From contig NZ_JAAGLV010000001.1 in assembly GCF_010548305.1 (NCBI RefSeq), forward strand, positions 434,001-498,000: a DNA stretch of 64,000 nt, written 5' to 3'. Within the stretch, counting starts at the first letter, position 1, and each line of letters begins with the position of its first letter. This stretch comes from Streptomyces sp. SID13031. Lineage in GTDB: Bacteria > Actinomycetota > Actinomycetes > Propionibacteriales > Kribbellaceae. Shown piece after piece: positions 52,290 through 59,955 of this stretch. The position numbers and the translations under genes were made by a program. The notes under the pieces are model-generated. The model had not been told where the DNA came from and searched no databases. It saw only the letters and a list, made by a program, of their open reading frames with translations.

Positions 52290-52913
52290 TTGAGTAGCGT
52301 CTGGTACGTCGCTTACGGCTCGAATCTCGCACTGAACCGGTTCCGCTGCTACCTGTCCGGGGGCCGCCCGCCGGGTGGCATGCGCGACTACACCGGCTGC
52401 CGCGACCCTAGCGAGCCCTCGCAGGTCCTCAGTGTGTGGATCCCCGGCGGCCTGGTCTTCTCCGGCGAGTCAAAGGTCTGGACCGGCGGCAGCGCCTTCT
52501 ACGACCCGGACGCCGGCACGCAGGTGGCCGCTCGCGCGTACCTGATCACAGTCGACCAGTTCGCCGACGTGGTAGCTCAAGAGATGCGCCGGCCCCCGGG
52601 TGGCGAGTTCGCCCTGGCCGTGAGCGCGGTGGCGAGCATCGTGGAGATCGCGCAAGCGCTGGGTCCCGGTCGCTACGAGACGCTCATCCGGGTGGCGCTG
52701 CGCGACGGTGTGCCGATGCTCACGATGACCCACGGTGAGGCGAGTGCGCTGGAGCCCGCGGCACCGAGTGCGGCGTACCTGGGGTGGATCGGCGCGGGGC
52801 TGCGGGAGGCGCATGGCTGGGACGCGGAGCGGATTGCAGACTACCTGAGCACTGCGCCTGGAGTGCGGGGTGTCTGGGGTCGCGAGGAGTTGGTCGCCGC
52901 GGTGGAAAGGTGA
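52290..52913 (+). CDS. Gamma-glutamylcyclotransferase-like (AIG2-like) protein
   Basis: 207 residues, TTG start at 52290 with a GGACGGAG ribosome binding site 7 bases before it. The N-terminus has the YGSNL motif (VAYGSNLALNRF) of the gamma-glutamylcyclotransferase-like fold. Similar actinobacterial proteins are often named histone deacetylase, which their sequence does not support. The likely catalytic acid is one of the Glu residues in the middle region, but I cannot place it. Its role is unknown. The 148-base gap before it has no recognisable gene. Confidence 0.7.
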   Translation: MSSVWYVAYGSNLALNRFRCYLSGGRPPGGMRDYTGCRDPSEPSQVLSVWIPGGLVFSGESKVWTGGSAFYDPDAGTQVAARAYLITVDQFADVVAQEMRRPPGGEFALAVSAVASIVEIAQALGPGRYETLIRVALRDGVPMLTMTHGEASALEPAAPSAAYLGWIGAGLREAHGWDAERIADYLSTAPGVRGVWGREELVAAVER

Positions 52914-52927
52914 AGTCGCTCACCTCT

Positions 52928-52956
52928 TCATATCGTATGAAACTCATATGATATGT
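52928..52956. promoter_or_regulatory. AT-rich inverted repeat operator
   Basis: Two 13-base arms (52928-52940 and 52944-52956) around AAC, with 11 of 13 positions complementary. It is markedly AT-rich in GC-rich DNA and lies about 30 bases before the start of the NAD(P)-binding protein gene. This is a typical position and form for a HxlR/MarR/PadR-type repressor. No such repressor gene is adjacent on that side; the MarR gene at 54108 is the nearest one. Confidence 0.6.
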
Positions 52957-52988
52957 TCTAGATATTACCTAGAGAGAGGTGTGGGGCG

Positions 52989-53627
52989 ATGCGGATCACG
53001 GTGTTCGGTGCGACCGGGCGGATCGGGGCGGCGGCGGTTGAGCAGGGGCTCGAGGCGGGGCACAAGGTGGTGGCGGTGGTGCGAGCCTCGGCGCAGTACG
53101 AGGTGCGGCATCCGGCGCTTGAGGTGGTGAAGGTGTCCGGGGTGACGGCGGCGTCGGACCTTCTGGAGGCAGTTGATGGGGCGGAGGCGGTGGTTTCGGG
53201 GATCGGGCCGCGTGGGCGGAAGGATGGGCCGGTGACATCCAGTTCGACGCGGGCGATCACGGAGGCGATGCAGCAGAGCGGAGTACGCCGGTACGTCGGG
53301 GTGAGCGCAGCGCCGGTCGGTCCGATTCCGCCGGGGGACAGCCTGCTCAACCGGGACTTCATTCATCCGTTCTTCGGGTGGATGCTCAAGGAGACGTATG
53401 CCGACCTGGCGTTGATGGAAGAAGAACTCGCGCGGAGCGGCGTCGAGTGGACCGTCGTCCGGCCGCCGAAACTCGTCAGCAAGCCGGCCACCGGCGTCTA
53501 CCGCACGGCCCTGGATGCCAACATTCCGCGCGGCCTGTCGATCTCCCGGGAAGACGCCGCCCACTTCATGCTCAAAGCCCTCGCCGACCCGCTGACGATC
53601 GGCCACGCGGTCGGCATCGCGTACTGA
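52989..53627 (+). CDS. NAD(P)-binding protein (atypical SDR, NAD(P)H-dehydrogenase-like)
   Basis: 212 residues, with AGAGAGAGGTG before ATG 52989. It has the N-terminal dinucleotide-binding motif TVFGATGRIGAAAVEQ and an SDR-like fold: AVVSGIGPRG, SGVRRYVGVSA and WTVVRPPKLV. This is the NAD(P)H-binding/atypical SDR family. The substrate is unknown; such proteins are often induced by redox or quinone stress. It overlaps the DUF1772 gene by one base (TGATG), so the pair is coupled, and follows a strong AT-rich operator. Confidence 0.87.
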   Translation: MRITVFGATGRIGAAAVEQGLEAGHKVVAVVRASAQYEVRHPALEVVKVSGVTAASDLLEAVDGAEAVVSGIGPRGRKDGPVTSSSTRAITEAMQQSGVRRYVGVSAAPVGPIPPGDSLLNRDFIHPFFGWMLKETYADLALMEEELARSGVEWTVVRPPKLVSKPATGVYRTALDANIPRGLSISREDAAHFMLKALADPLTIGHAVGIAY

Positions 53628-54067
53628 TGAGGTTCGTGCGGTTCGCCAACGTCGCCTTCGCCGGCCTCTTCGCGGGATTCCTGCTGACCGTGCTGGTCCT
53701 CGAGCACTCCCTGCGGCCCTTCGACGGACACGTCTACACCCAGGTGCGTCAGGTGGAGTTGGTCCGGCTGGACACCCTGGCCAGCGTGACGTTGCTGCCG
53801 GCAGTCATCACGACAGTAGTGCTGGTACTACGATCCTGGCGCGCGCCGGCGATCGCGGCGCTGGTACTGCTGGTCGGGGTGTTCGCCCTGACGCTCATCG
53901 TCAACCTGCCGATCAACTCCGACCAGGCAGACTGGTTGGTCGCGACTCCACCCGCCGACTGGGCCGACGTACGGGACCGATGGCAGCTAGCCCATCTGGC
54001 GAGAACCGTTGCGGCGATCATCGCTTTGGGCCTGCTGATCTCTGGGCGGAAGCGGTCAGCTGAGTAA
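53627..54067 (+). CDS. DUF1772-like membrane protein
   Basis: 146 residues, ATG 53627. Four membrane helices are visible: FVRFANVAFAGLFAGFLLTV, LASVTLLPAVITTVVLVL, AIAALVLLVGVFALTLIV and AHLARTVAAIIALGLLIS. This is the DUF1772 (anthrone oxygenase-like) pattern, seen in many actinobacterial membrane proteins. It is coupled to the NAD(P)-binding gene, which may make the two partners. The function is unknown. Confidence 0.78.
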   Translation: MRFVRFANVAFAGLFAGFLLTVLVLEHSLRPFDGHVYTQVRQVELVRLDTLASVTLLPAVITTVVLVLRSWRAPAIAALVLLVGVFALTLIVNLPINSDQADWLVATPPADWADVRDRWQLAHLARTVAAIIALGLLISGRKRSAE

Positions 54068-54068
54068 A

Positions 54069-54093
54069 GTGTTGTTCGGAGTTCGTACAACAC
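54069..54093. promoter_or_regulatory. Inverted repeat operator of the MarR gene
   Basis: GTGTTGT (54069-54075) and ACAACAC (54087-54093) around an 11-base centre. It lies immediately after the DUF1772 stop and 15 bases before the MarR start at 54108, the right place for autoregulation. It also argues that the in-frame start at 54069 is not the real one. Confidence 0.6.
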
Positions 54094-54107
54094 GGGGAGC
54101 GCATCTT

Positions 54108-54596
54108 ATGAGTCCGGTAGCTTCTGACGACAACCGGCAGCGGCGCCGGCTGGCGACCGAGATCAAGGACTCACTGCGCGAGCTGAGCAACCAGCTCTCC
54201 CTGCTCAACCACCAGGTCGGCGCGCAGCTCGAGCTCAAGGACGTCGACCTGGACTGCCTCGAACTCATCACCAGGCACGGCCCGCTGAGCCCGAGCGAGA
54301 TCGCGCGCCGGGCCGGGCTGCACCCGGCGACGATGACCGGCGTCCTCGACCGCCTCCAACGCGGCGGCTGGATCGCCCGCGAACGCGACCCCGAGGCAAC
54401 CGATCGCCGTGCAGTCACCGTCCGCGCGCTCCGCGAACGCAGCGCCGAGGTCTTCAAGCTGTACTCCGGCATGAACACCAAGATGGACGAGCTCCTGGCC
54501 GACTACACCGCCGCCGACCTGGAACTCCTGGCCGGCTTCCTCCAAGCCACTACCGGAGCCGGTAAGACCGCGACAACCACGCTCGCCGAGGCCTGA
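54108..54596 (+). CDS. MarR family transcriptional regulator
   Basis: 162 residues. The start ATG 54108 has a GGGGAG ribosome binding site and follows the operator; a GTG/ATG-like frame start at 54069 overlaps that operator. The winged helix is LSPSEIARRAGLHPATMTGV with LDRLQRGGWIARERDPE and the wing ATDRRAVTVR. It is next to the NAD(P)-binding/DUF1772 pair and may regulate both it and itself. The inducer is unknown. Confidence 0.9.
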   Translation: MSPVASDDNRQRRRLATEIKDSLRELSNQLSLLNHQVGAQLELKDVDLDCLELITRHGPLSPSEIARRAGLHPATMTGVLDRLQRGGWIARERDPEATDRRAVTVRALRERSAEVFKLYSGMNTKMDELLADYTAADLELLAGFLQATTGAGKTATTTLAEA

Positions 54597-54607
54597 TCCG
54601 AGGGGGG

Positions 54608-56770
54608 CTACCGGGCGATTGCCAAGCAGGTGGTGGTGGACTTCTTGGTGGGGTCGGATTCTGAGGTCGCGGTCAGGGTCACCTGGGCCAGCGGGGTGGC
54701 CTTGTTGGCGGCCTTGGCTTGGACCGGGATCTTGATGGTGGCGCCGGTCTTGGCGGTGGCGAGGGCGTTGGGGAGGGAGATGGTCCAGCCCTTGCCGGTG
54801 ACCTTGGCGGACAGTCGGTAGACGTCGTTGTTCAGGTACTTCGCGACGTCCTCCGGGTGCGTGCCTTGCGGCGGCGCCGTCTTGCCCGTGTTGGTGAGCG
54901 GGAAGGCGCAGGTGCTGACACCGTCGCGACCAGCGAGGCCGACGGTCGGGAGAACCCGTACGCCGCGCTTCTGCGGACCGGCGCCGTCGAGGGAACGGAT
55001 CGCCACCGTGTAGGAGAGCTCGCCCTTGCCGTTGCGGTGCACGTTGGTGACGTAGAAGTGCAGCCGGTTCGCCTGGTCGACGTACTCGAACTCGCTGCCC
55101 GAATTGGTACCGGCGTGGAAGAGCGCGTCGGACAGTTGGCGGTAGTCGCCGATCGTGATCGGGACCTTGGTGCCGTCGGGCAGGACGTAGTCGGTCATGT
55201 TGATGTCCTGCGGGTTCGCGTCGACGACCCACTCGAACGGTGCCGCGTCCTGGTTCTTGGTCTTCGCGAGCAGGACGCCCGCGTCGGGCGTGAACGAGTC
55301 CGTGCCGACCCTGTCGACGACCTCGACCGTGTAGTTGTTGTAGCCGCCGCCGTCACAGAACGGGTTGGTGGTGATGTCGCACTTGGGGGAGAGATCACCG
55401 GTGCCGAGCGCGATGTTGATGCCCGCCAAGTCGTTGGCGCCGGGCTGGGTCACTCGGGCGGTGACATCGGCGACGACCAGGCCCGATTGAGCCAGCGCCT
55501 CGCGCGACAGCCGTAGTACGTTCTGCTCGTCGACCATCTGCAGCTTGATCTTGTTGCGCAGCATGTGTTGCGCGCCCATCGACGCGCCACCGGTCGCCGG
55601 GATCATCCAGCGGCTGTGGGGACCGCCGGGGCCGTTGAACGTGCCGCGACTGAGCATCTCCCACGGTCCGGAGTAGTCCCGCCGCGCCGGTACGCCGAAC
55701 GGGTTGTTGTAGTTGTCGCCGATCCCGAGGATGTGGCTCAGCTCATGGGCGAAGACCGACATGCCGGAACTCTCGGCCTGTGTGGTCGAACCGCCGCCCG
55801 CGTTGGGCCACAGCGTCGAGCCGGAGGCCCACGAGGTCCACGGGACGTACCGGGTGAGCGACCAGTTCGGCAGCGCCGGGTCGGGCGGGCCGAAGTCGTC
55901 GGTGACGTCTTCCTTGGTCGGGAACTTCATCGACCCGAACTCCTGCCAGGTGGACGACTCGTCCTGGCCGGCGCTGAGGTAGTAGATGAAGTCGAACCCG
56001 GCCGGTACCTCGGCGCCCTGGTCGGTGACCCAGGCGGCGCGGGCGTCGGTGCGCAGGTTCTTGTTGCAGTTGTCACCGGCGGGACAGGCCGTGCCGCCCT
56101 GGAACTCCATCGCGTACTCGTACGACTTGCCGGGCATCTGGTACGCGCCGAATGAGGTCAGCTCGACGCCGTACCGGCCGCCGGAGTCCTCCATCCAGTA
56201 CTCGTGGATGGTGTGGCCGTGGTTGAGCGCGCCGGGCTTGTTGAGGAAGTCGCGGTAGAAGTCGGCGACCTGGGTGCGCGGGATGCCGTTCGCCTCAGCG
56301 CTCGGGTTGCCGAAGGGGGTGGAACCCTTCGGCTGGGTGACCACGAACGGCTGGTTCGCGTAGTCCACGAGCACGAGCGCGCCCTTGAACGTCCGGACCG
56401 AACCGGACTTGCTCGGGTCGGCCCAGTTGGTACCAGGCGGCTTCTTGTAGTCCGCCCACGTCATATGGTCGGGGTTGACCCAGTTCTGCGGGTCGATCGG
56501 CGCTCCGAAACCAGGCTGCGCGACGCGCTTGGCGGCGAACTCCGACTCCTGCCACGGCTGCTGCTGCGGCCAGTGGTCGAACTGCCAGGGATTGACGGGA
56601 TCAGCCTGCGCAGCCGCCGGTACTACGGCCGCGGCGGCCGGGGGAGCGGCGTTGCCCGGCGTGGCGCCTGGCGAACTGCCGGGTGCCGCGAACGCGAGAC
56701 CGGGAATGGAGACGGCTGCCAGCAGAGCGGTCGCGCGCAGGGCAAGCCGGAGCTTTCGTTGCTCAGACAC
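54608..56770 (-). CDS. Secreted M6 family metalloprotease (immune inhibitor A-like)
   Basis: 720 residues from GTG 56770, chosen because a normal Sec signal (KLRLALRATALLAAVSIPGLAFA) then begins the protein; ATG 56836 is the longest in-frame start. After an Ala/Pro-rich stretch comes the protease domain with the zinc motif HELSHILGIGDNY, where HExxH binds zinc and the trailing GDxY matches the M6 family. The C-terminal half holds beta-rich domains with CAFPLTNTGKT, as in bacterial secreted proteases. It should degrade proteins outside the cell. The downstream MarR gene is convergent. Confidence 0.9.
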   Translation of the reverse strand: MSEQRKLRLALRATALLAAVSIPGLAFAAPGSSPGATPGNAAPPAAAAVVPAAAQADPVNPWQFDHWPQQQPWQESEFAAKRVAQPGFGAPIDPQNWVNPDHMTWADYKKPPGTNWADPSKSGSVRTFKGALVLVDYANQPFVVTQPKGSTPFGNPSAEANGIPRTQVADFYRDFLNKPGALNHGHTIHEYWMEDSGGRYGVELTSFGAYQMPGKSYEYAMEFQGGTACPAGDNCNKNLRTDARAAWVTDQGAEVPAGFDFIYYLSAGQDESSTWQEFGSMKFPTKEDVTDDFGPPDPALPNWSLTRYVPWTSWASGSTLWPNAGGGSTTQAESSGMSVFAHELSHILGIGDNYNNPFGVPARRDYSGPWEMLSRGTFNGPGGPHSRWMIPATGGASMGAQHMLRNKIKLQMVDEQNVLRLSREALAQSGLVVADVTARVTQPGANDLAGINIALGTGDLSPKCDITTNPFCDGGGYNNYTVEVVDRVGTDSFTPDAGVLLAKTKNQDAAPFEWVVDANPQDINMTDYVLPDGTKVPITIGDYRQLSDALFHAGTNSGSEFEYVDQANRLHFYVTNVHRNGKGELSYTVAIRSLDGAGPQKRGVRVLPTVGLAGRDGVSTCAFPLTNTGKTAPPQGTHPEDVAKYLNNDVYRLSAKVTGKGWTISLPNALATAKTGATIKIPVQAKAANKATPLAQVTLTATSESDPTKKSTTTCLAIAR

Positions 56771-57000
56771 GGGCGGAGTCCGATCGACGAAGGAAACATG
56801 CGGGCCTTCATCCTGCCTCATCGCAGGCGTCCGCACCCAGCCGGTTTTCCCTTGCTGTCGCCGAAAAGCTGGCGTGGATGCGGGGTGCTCGGCGTGGGGG
56901 TTGGGGTGGATGCGGGGGTGCTCGGCGTGAGGCTGGTGTGGATTCGTGGTGCTGTCCCAAGGTGGGTGTGGTTCGCGGTCTCCGCTGCGGGAGTGTCCTA

Positions 57001-57080
57001 GTCGAGACGATGAGCGTCAAGAGCGCTTCGCGTCCCTTCGGGATCGAACGAGTTCGACTCTTGACCCTCATCGTCTCGAC
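57001..57080 (-). other. Cloverleaf/four-way-junction element, copy 1
   Basis: Outer 14-bp arms (57001-57014 with 57067-57080) and inner 8-bp arms GTCAAGAG / CTCTTGAC (57016-57023 with 57058-57065) enclose three contiguous hairpins: TCGAA-CTCG-TTCGA, TCCC-GAA-GGGA and CGC-GAA-GCG in the minus-strand sense. All helices abut with no unpaired bases between them, except one C-C mismatch between the outer and inner stems. The inner part is almost identical to copy 2. Confidence 0.8.
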
Positions 57081-57740
57081 CAGGGAAGGACGCAGCTATG
57101 TGGATCCCGCGGGGAGGTGTGAGCCAGGGGCCATCTTGGGTCACGCCGGCCGGGTCGCGGGGGAATGGTGGTGAGGTCGGCCGGGTTGCGGGGTCGGGCG
57201 GGGGTGGGGGTGGGGGTTGAGTGGGTAACTTTTGGTCGCCAGGTGCAAGTTTGTTTCCACCGCCGCGGGGTTGCTGGGGGCGACGGGCTGCTGTGCACAC
57301 CTAACCCGGTAGGCAAGCGCTTACCTCGGTGTGTCGGGGCGCTCGCGGCGAGTTGTGCGTGCGTGCCGGTCCCGGTCGGTCCCCTCGACCAAACGCGACA
57401 GGTGTGTCTGTCGGTGATGGTGCTGTTTTGGGCGGTTTTGGGGGCTGGGTTCGTGTTGGTGGGGGTCGGCTGGCGGGTTGTTGTACCGCTAGCGTCTTGT
57501 AGGGCGCTAGTGGTCGGATAACGCGCTAGTGGCTGAGGAATCGGGGTCGCCGGGCCCGCCCGCACGCCGCCCGGGCGCGGTGCGGCGGGGCGGGGGCGTC
57601 AGGGGTGCCCGGATGGTGCCTCGCCGGGTGGAATCTTGGGTGCCTATGGTGCCCGGATGGTGGCCGGCCTTGGGATGGTGGTGACTCATCCATTGTGGTC
57701 AGTCTTTCCAGCGGCTCCGGGATAGCTGCGTCTTTGCCTG

Positions 57741-57820
57741 GTCGTGGTGGTGGGTGTCAAGAGTCGAACTTGTTCGATCCCGAAGGGACGCGCAGCGCTC
57801 TTGACGCGCATCGCCGCGAC
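57741..57820 (+). other. Cloverleaf/four-way-junction element, copy 2
   Basis: Inner stem GTCAAGAG (57756-57763) with CTCTTGAC (57798-57805) encloses hairpins at 57764-57777, 57778-57788 and 57789-57797, again with no spacers. The outer stem pairs mainly with G-U wobbles on the plus strand, while the same positions in copy 1 pair by Watson-Crick. It is inverted relative to copy 1. Confidence 0.8.
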
Positions 57821-57846
57821 TAGGACCATTTCGCAGCCCGGCGACG

Positions 57847-57980
57847 CAATCCACAGCACCCTTGGCACAGCACCCCGAATCCAGAGCCCCCTTGGCACAG
57901 CACCCCGAATCCACAGCACCCTTCGCGACAGCACCCCGAATCCACAGCACCCTTCGCGACAGCACCACGAATCCACCCGC
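57847..57980 (+). repeat. Degenerate 30-31-bp tandem repeat
   Basis: About four direct copies of a unit with CACCCCGAATCCACAGCACC as its core; the core restarts at 57871, 57901, 57932 and 57963 (the last as CACCACGAAT). The two central copies are identical apart from one inserted base. A single inverted copy of the same core is at about 56937-56962, which belongs to the mirror-image unit on the left. Confidence 0.8.
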
Positions 57981-58046
57981 GCCGAACCGTGAGCGTCCCG
58001 CGACACCCTCTAGCCCCGCAATGCTGAGATGACTGCATCTGAGACA

Positions 58047-58058
58047 ACTGTATACAGT
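58047..58058. promoter_or_regulatory. Perfect 12-bp palindrome upstream of the aldehyde dehydrogenase gene
   Basis: ACTGTATACAGT, about 60 bases before the start codon, in an AT-rich patch with TATACAGTATG. Its form is similar to GntR-family operators. No GntR gene is nearby in the window. Confidence 0.55.
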
Positions 58059-58119
58059 ATGTGGCTCAGCCGTTAGCCTGGCGGGGCGCAGTGTTGTCGA
58101 GGGCGGAGGGCTCGGTCCT

Positions 58120-59478
58120 ATGTATTCAGTTACCAACCCGGCGACGGGTGAGTTGGTTGAAGAGGTGCCGAACTCGACTGCCGAGGAGGTGGAGGCGGCG
58201 ATCGCGCGGGTGCACGGTGGGTATCCGGCGTGGCGGCGGCGGGGTGTCGAGGAGCGGGCCGCGATCGTGAGGCGGGCGGCTGAGTTGTTCGGCGAGCGGG
58301 CCGATGAGCTGGCGGCGATCATGACGCTGGAGATGGGCAAGCGGATCAACGAGGGGCGGGGTGAGGTCGGGATCGTGGTCGACATCTTCACCTACTACGC
58401 CGACAACGGGCCGGCGCTGCTGGCCGATCAGCCGGTCGCGATCAAGGGCGGCCAGGCGGTCATCACCAAGAACCCGATCGGGCCGCTGCTCGGGATCATG
58501 CCGTGGAACTTCCCCTGCTACCAGGTCGCCCGCTTCGTCGCGCCCAACCTGGTGCTGGGCAACACGATCCTGCTCAAGCACGCCTCGATCTGCCCGCGAT
58601 CGGCTGCCGCGATCGAGTCAGTACTTCGCGACGCCGGCGTACCCGATGACGTCTACGTCAACACCTTCGCCTCGTCGCGGCAGATCTCCGCGATTCTGGC
58701 CGACCCGCGGATCCAGGGCGTCTCGCTGACCGGTAGTGAGCAGGCTGGCATCTCGGTGGCTGCCGAGGCGGGCAGGAACCTCAAGAAGACCGTGCTCGAG
58801 CTCGGCGGCTCCGACCCGCTGATCGTGCTCGACAGCGACGACCTGGACGAGACGGTCAAGGCGACCGCAACCGCCCGGATGCGCAACTGCGGCCAGTCCT
58901 GCAATGCGCCCAAACGGATGATCGTGCTCGCCGGCCTGTACGACGAGTTCGTCGACAAACTCACCAAGCGGGTCGCCGATTTCTACCTCCCCGGCGACCC
59001 GGCCGACCCCGAGACCAAGCTGCCCCCGCTGGCCTCGATCGCCGCGGCCGACGAGGTCGCCGAGCAGATCGAGCGCGCGGTGCGACAGGGTGCGACGCTC
59101 CGTACCGGTGGTCAGCGGATAGAGCCCGGCGCGTACCTCGAAGCGACCGTGCTGACCGACGTCACACCGGAGATGGACGCGTACTACGAGGAGATCTTCG
59201 GGCCGGTCGTCCTGGTCTTCAAGGCGGAGACGGAGGACGAGGCGATCGTGATCGCGAACGACTCGCCGTTCGGCCTCGGCGCTAGCGTCTGGGGCACCGA
59301 CCCCGTCCGCAACCGCCGGGTCGCCGACCAGATCGAAGCCGGCATGGTCTACCTGAACAGCGCGGGCGGATCGCAGGCCGACTTGCCGTTCGGCGGGATC
59401 AAGCGCTCCGGTATGGGCCGCGAACTCGGCCCGGCCGGTATCGAGGAGTTCATGAACCAGAAGTCCATCCGGCTCTGA
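58120..59478 (+). CDS. Aldehyde dehydrogenase family protein (succinate-semialdehyde type)
   Basis: 452 residues, ATG 58120. The NAD(P)-dependent aldehyde dehydrogenase fold is clear: the Rossmann part has GIMPWNFP, the catalytic glutamate is E227 in VLELGGSDP, and the nucleophile is C261 in NCGQSCNAPKR. C257 lies four residues before it. The C-terminal motif PFGGIKRSGMGRELG matches the succinate-semialdehyde dehydrogenase group. Length fits this family. It should oxidise an aldehyde such as succinate semialdehyde to the acid; the substrate is inferred. A palindromic operator lies upstream. Confidence 0.9.
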   Translation: MYSVTNPATGELVEEVPNSTAEEVEAAIARVHGGYPAWRRRGVEERAAIVRRAAELFGERADELAAIMTLEMGKRINEGRGEVGIVVDIFTYYADNGPALLADQPVAIKGGQAVITKNPIGPLLGIMPWNFPCYQVARFVAPNLVLGNTILLKHASICPRSAAAIESVLRDAGVPDDVYVNTFASSRQISAILADPRIQGVSLTGSEQAGISVAAEAGRNLKKTVLELGGSDPLIVLDSDDLDETVKATATARMRNCGQSCNAPKRMIVLAGLYDEFVDKLTKRVADFYLPGDPADPETKLPPLASIAAADEVAEQIERAVRQGATLRTGGQRIEPGAYLEATVLTDVTPEMDAYYEEIFGPVVLVFKAETEDEAIVIANDSPFGLGASVWGTDPVRNRRVADQIEAGMVYLNSAGGSQADLPFGGIKRSGMGRELGPAGIEEFMNQKSIRL

Positions 59479-59496
59479 TTCTGGTCGCAGCCCCGG

Positions 59497-59916
59497 CTAC
59501 TGCTTCGGCCAGAGGATCAGCTGGGTGCAGCGGAAGGTCGCGATCTTGCGGCCGGTGTCCTCGTTGGTCACTTCCGCGTCCCATACCTGGGTGGTCCGGC
59601 CGAGGTGGATCGGGCGCGCCTCACACAGCACCGCGCCTTCGCGAGCGGTGCCGAGGAAGTTGCTCTTCAACTCGATCGTCGTGAACCCGGTCGCACCCTC
59701 GGGCAGATTGACGATCGTGCCGTACCCGCACAACGTGTCGGCGATGCTCACCACCGTACCGGCGTGGAGATACCCGTTCGGCGCGAGCAGCTCAGCGCGT
59801 ACCGGTGTACGGGCCTTGATCAGCTCCGCCTCGACCGAGGTGAACTCGATCCCGATCAGCCCGGGCAGCGCTCCCGCGCCGTACTTGGTCAGCTCTTCGG
59901 CCGTGTACTTGGTCAT
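59497..59916 (-). CDS. Hotdog-fold thioesterase (PaaI-like)
   Basis: 139 residues from ATG 59916; longer frames upstream are unsupported. The hotdog fold has the segment NGYLHAGTVVSIADTLCGYG, which carries the PaaI/YbgC-type HGG-like turn (HAGTVVSIAD), and FTTIELKSNFLGTAREG as the second strand pair. It should hydrolyse an acyl-CoA or aromatic thioester. The gene lies between the aldehyde dehydrogenase and the HAD hydrolase genes and is divergent from the latter. Confidence 0.88.
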   Translation of the reverse strand: MTKYTAEELTKYGAGALPGLIGIEFTSVEAELIKARTPVRAELLAPNGYLHAGTVVSIADTLCGYGTIVNLPEGATGFTTIELKSNFLGTAREGAVLCEARPIHLGRTTQVWDAEVTNEDTGRKIATFRCTQLILWPKQ

Positions 59917-59955
59917 GGCGGGCAAGTATGCCAGCGCTCGCCTAGGGTTGCCCGG

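Larger units (their letters stand above)
56862..57985. repeat. Gene-poor, repeat-rich region with mirror-image halves
   Basis: About 1.1 kb between the protease gene and the aldehyde dehydrogenase gene has no ORF with family similarity or consistent coding signature. Its two ends are inverted copies of one unit: at 56862-57080 read on the minus strand, and at 57741-57985 read on the plus strand. Each unit has an ~80-nt cloverleaf-type element, then a conserved TAGGAC, then degenerate direct repeats of GCACCCCGAATCCAC type. The centre, 57081-57740, holds no gene that I can recognise; a palindrome AAGCGCTT at about 57318-57325 is the only feature there. Confidence 0.7.

Noticed and set aside
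52290..52913. Histone deacetylase
   Set aside because: The name sometimes attached to such proteins is not supported; the YGSNL motif fits a gamma-glutamylcyclotransferase-like fold.
54171..55232. Minus-strand ORFs over the MarR and protease genes
   Set aside because: They are out of frame with genes whose products have clear family motifs, and the products are Arg/Pro-rich with no similarity.
57068..57565. ORFs on both strands in the repeat-rich region
   Set aside because: Low-complexity products, no ribosome binding site, no consistent codon signature; they arise from the repeats.
57756..57805. A tRNA or tmRNA
   Set aside because: The four-way shape recalls a cloverleaf, but stem lengths, loops and anticodon/T-loop sequences do not match any tRNA.
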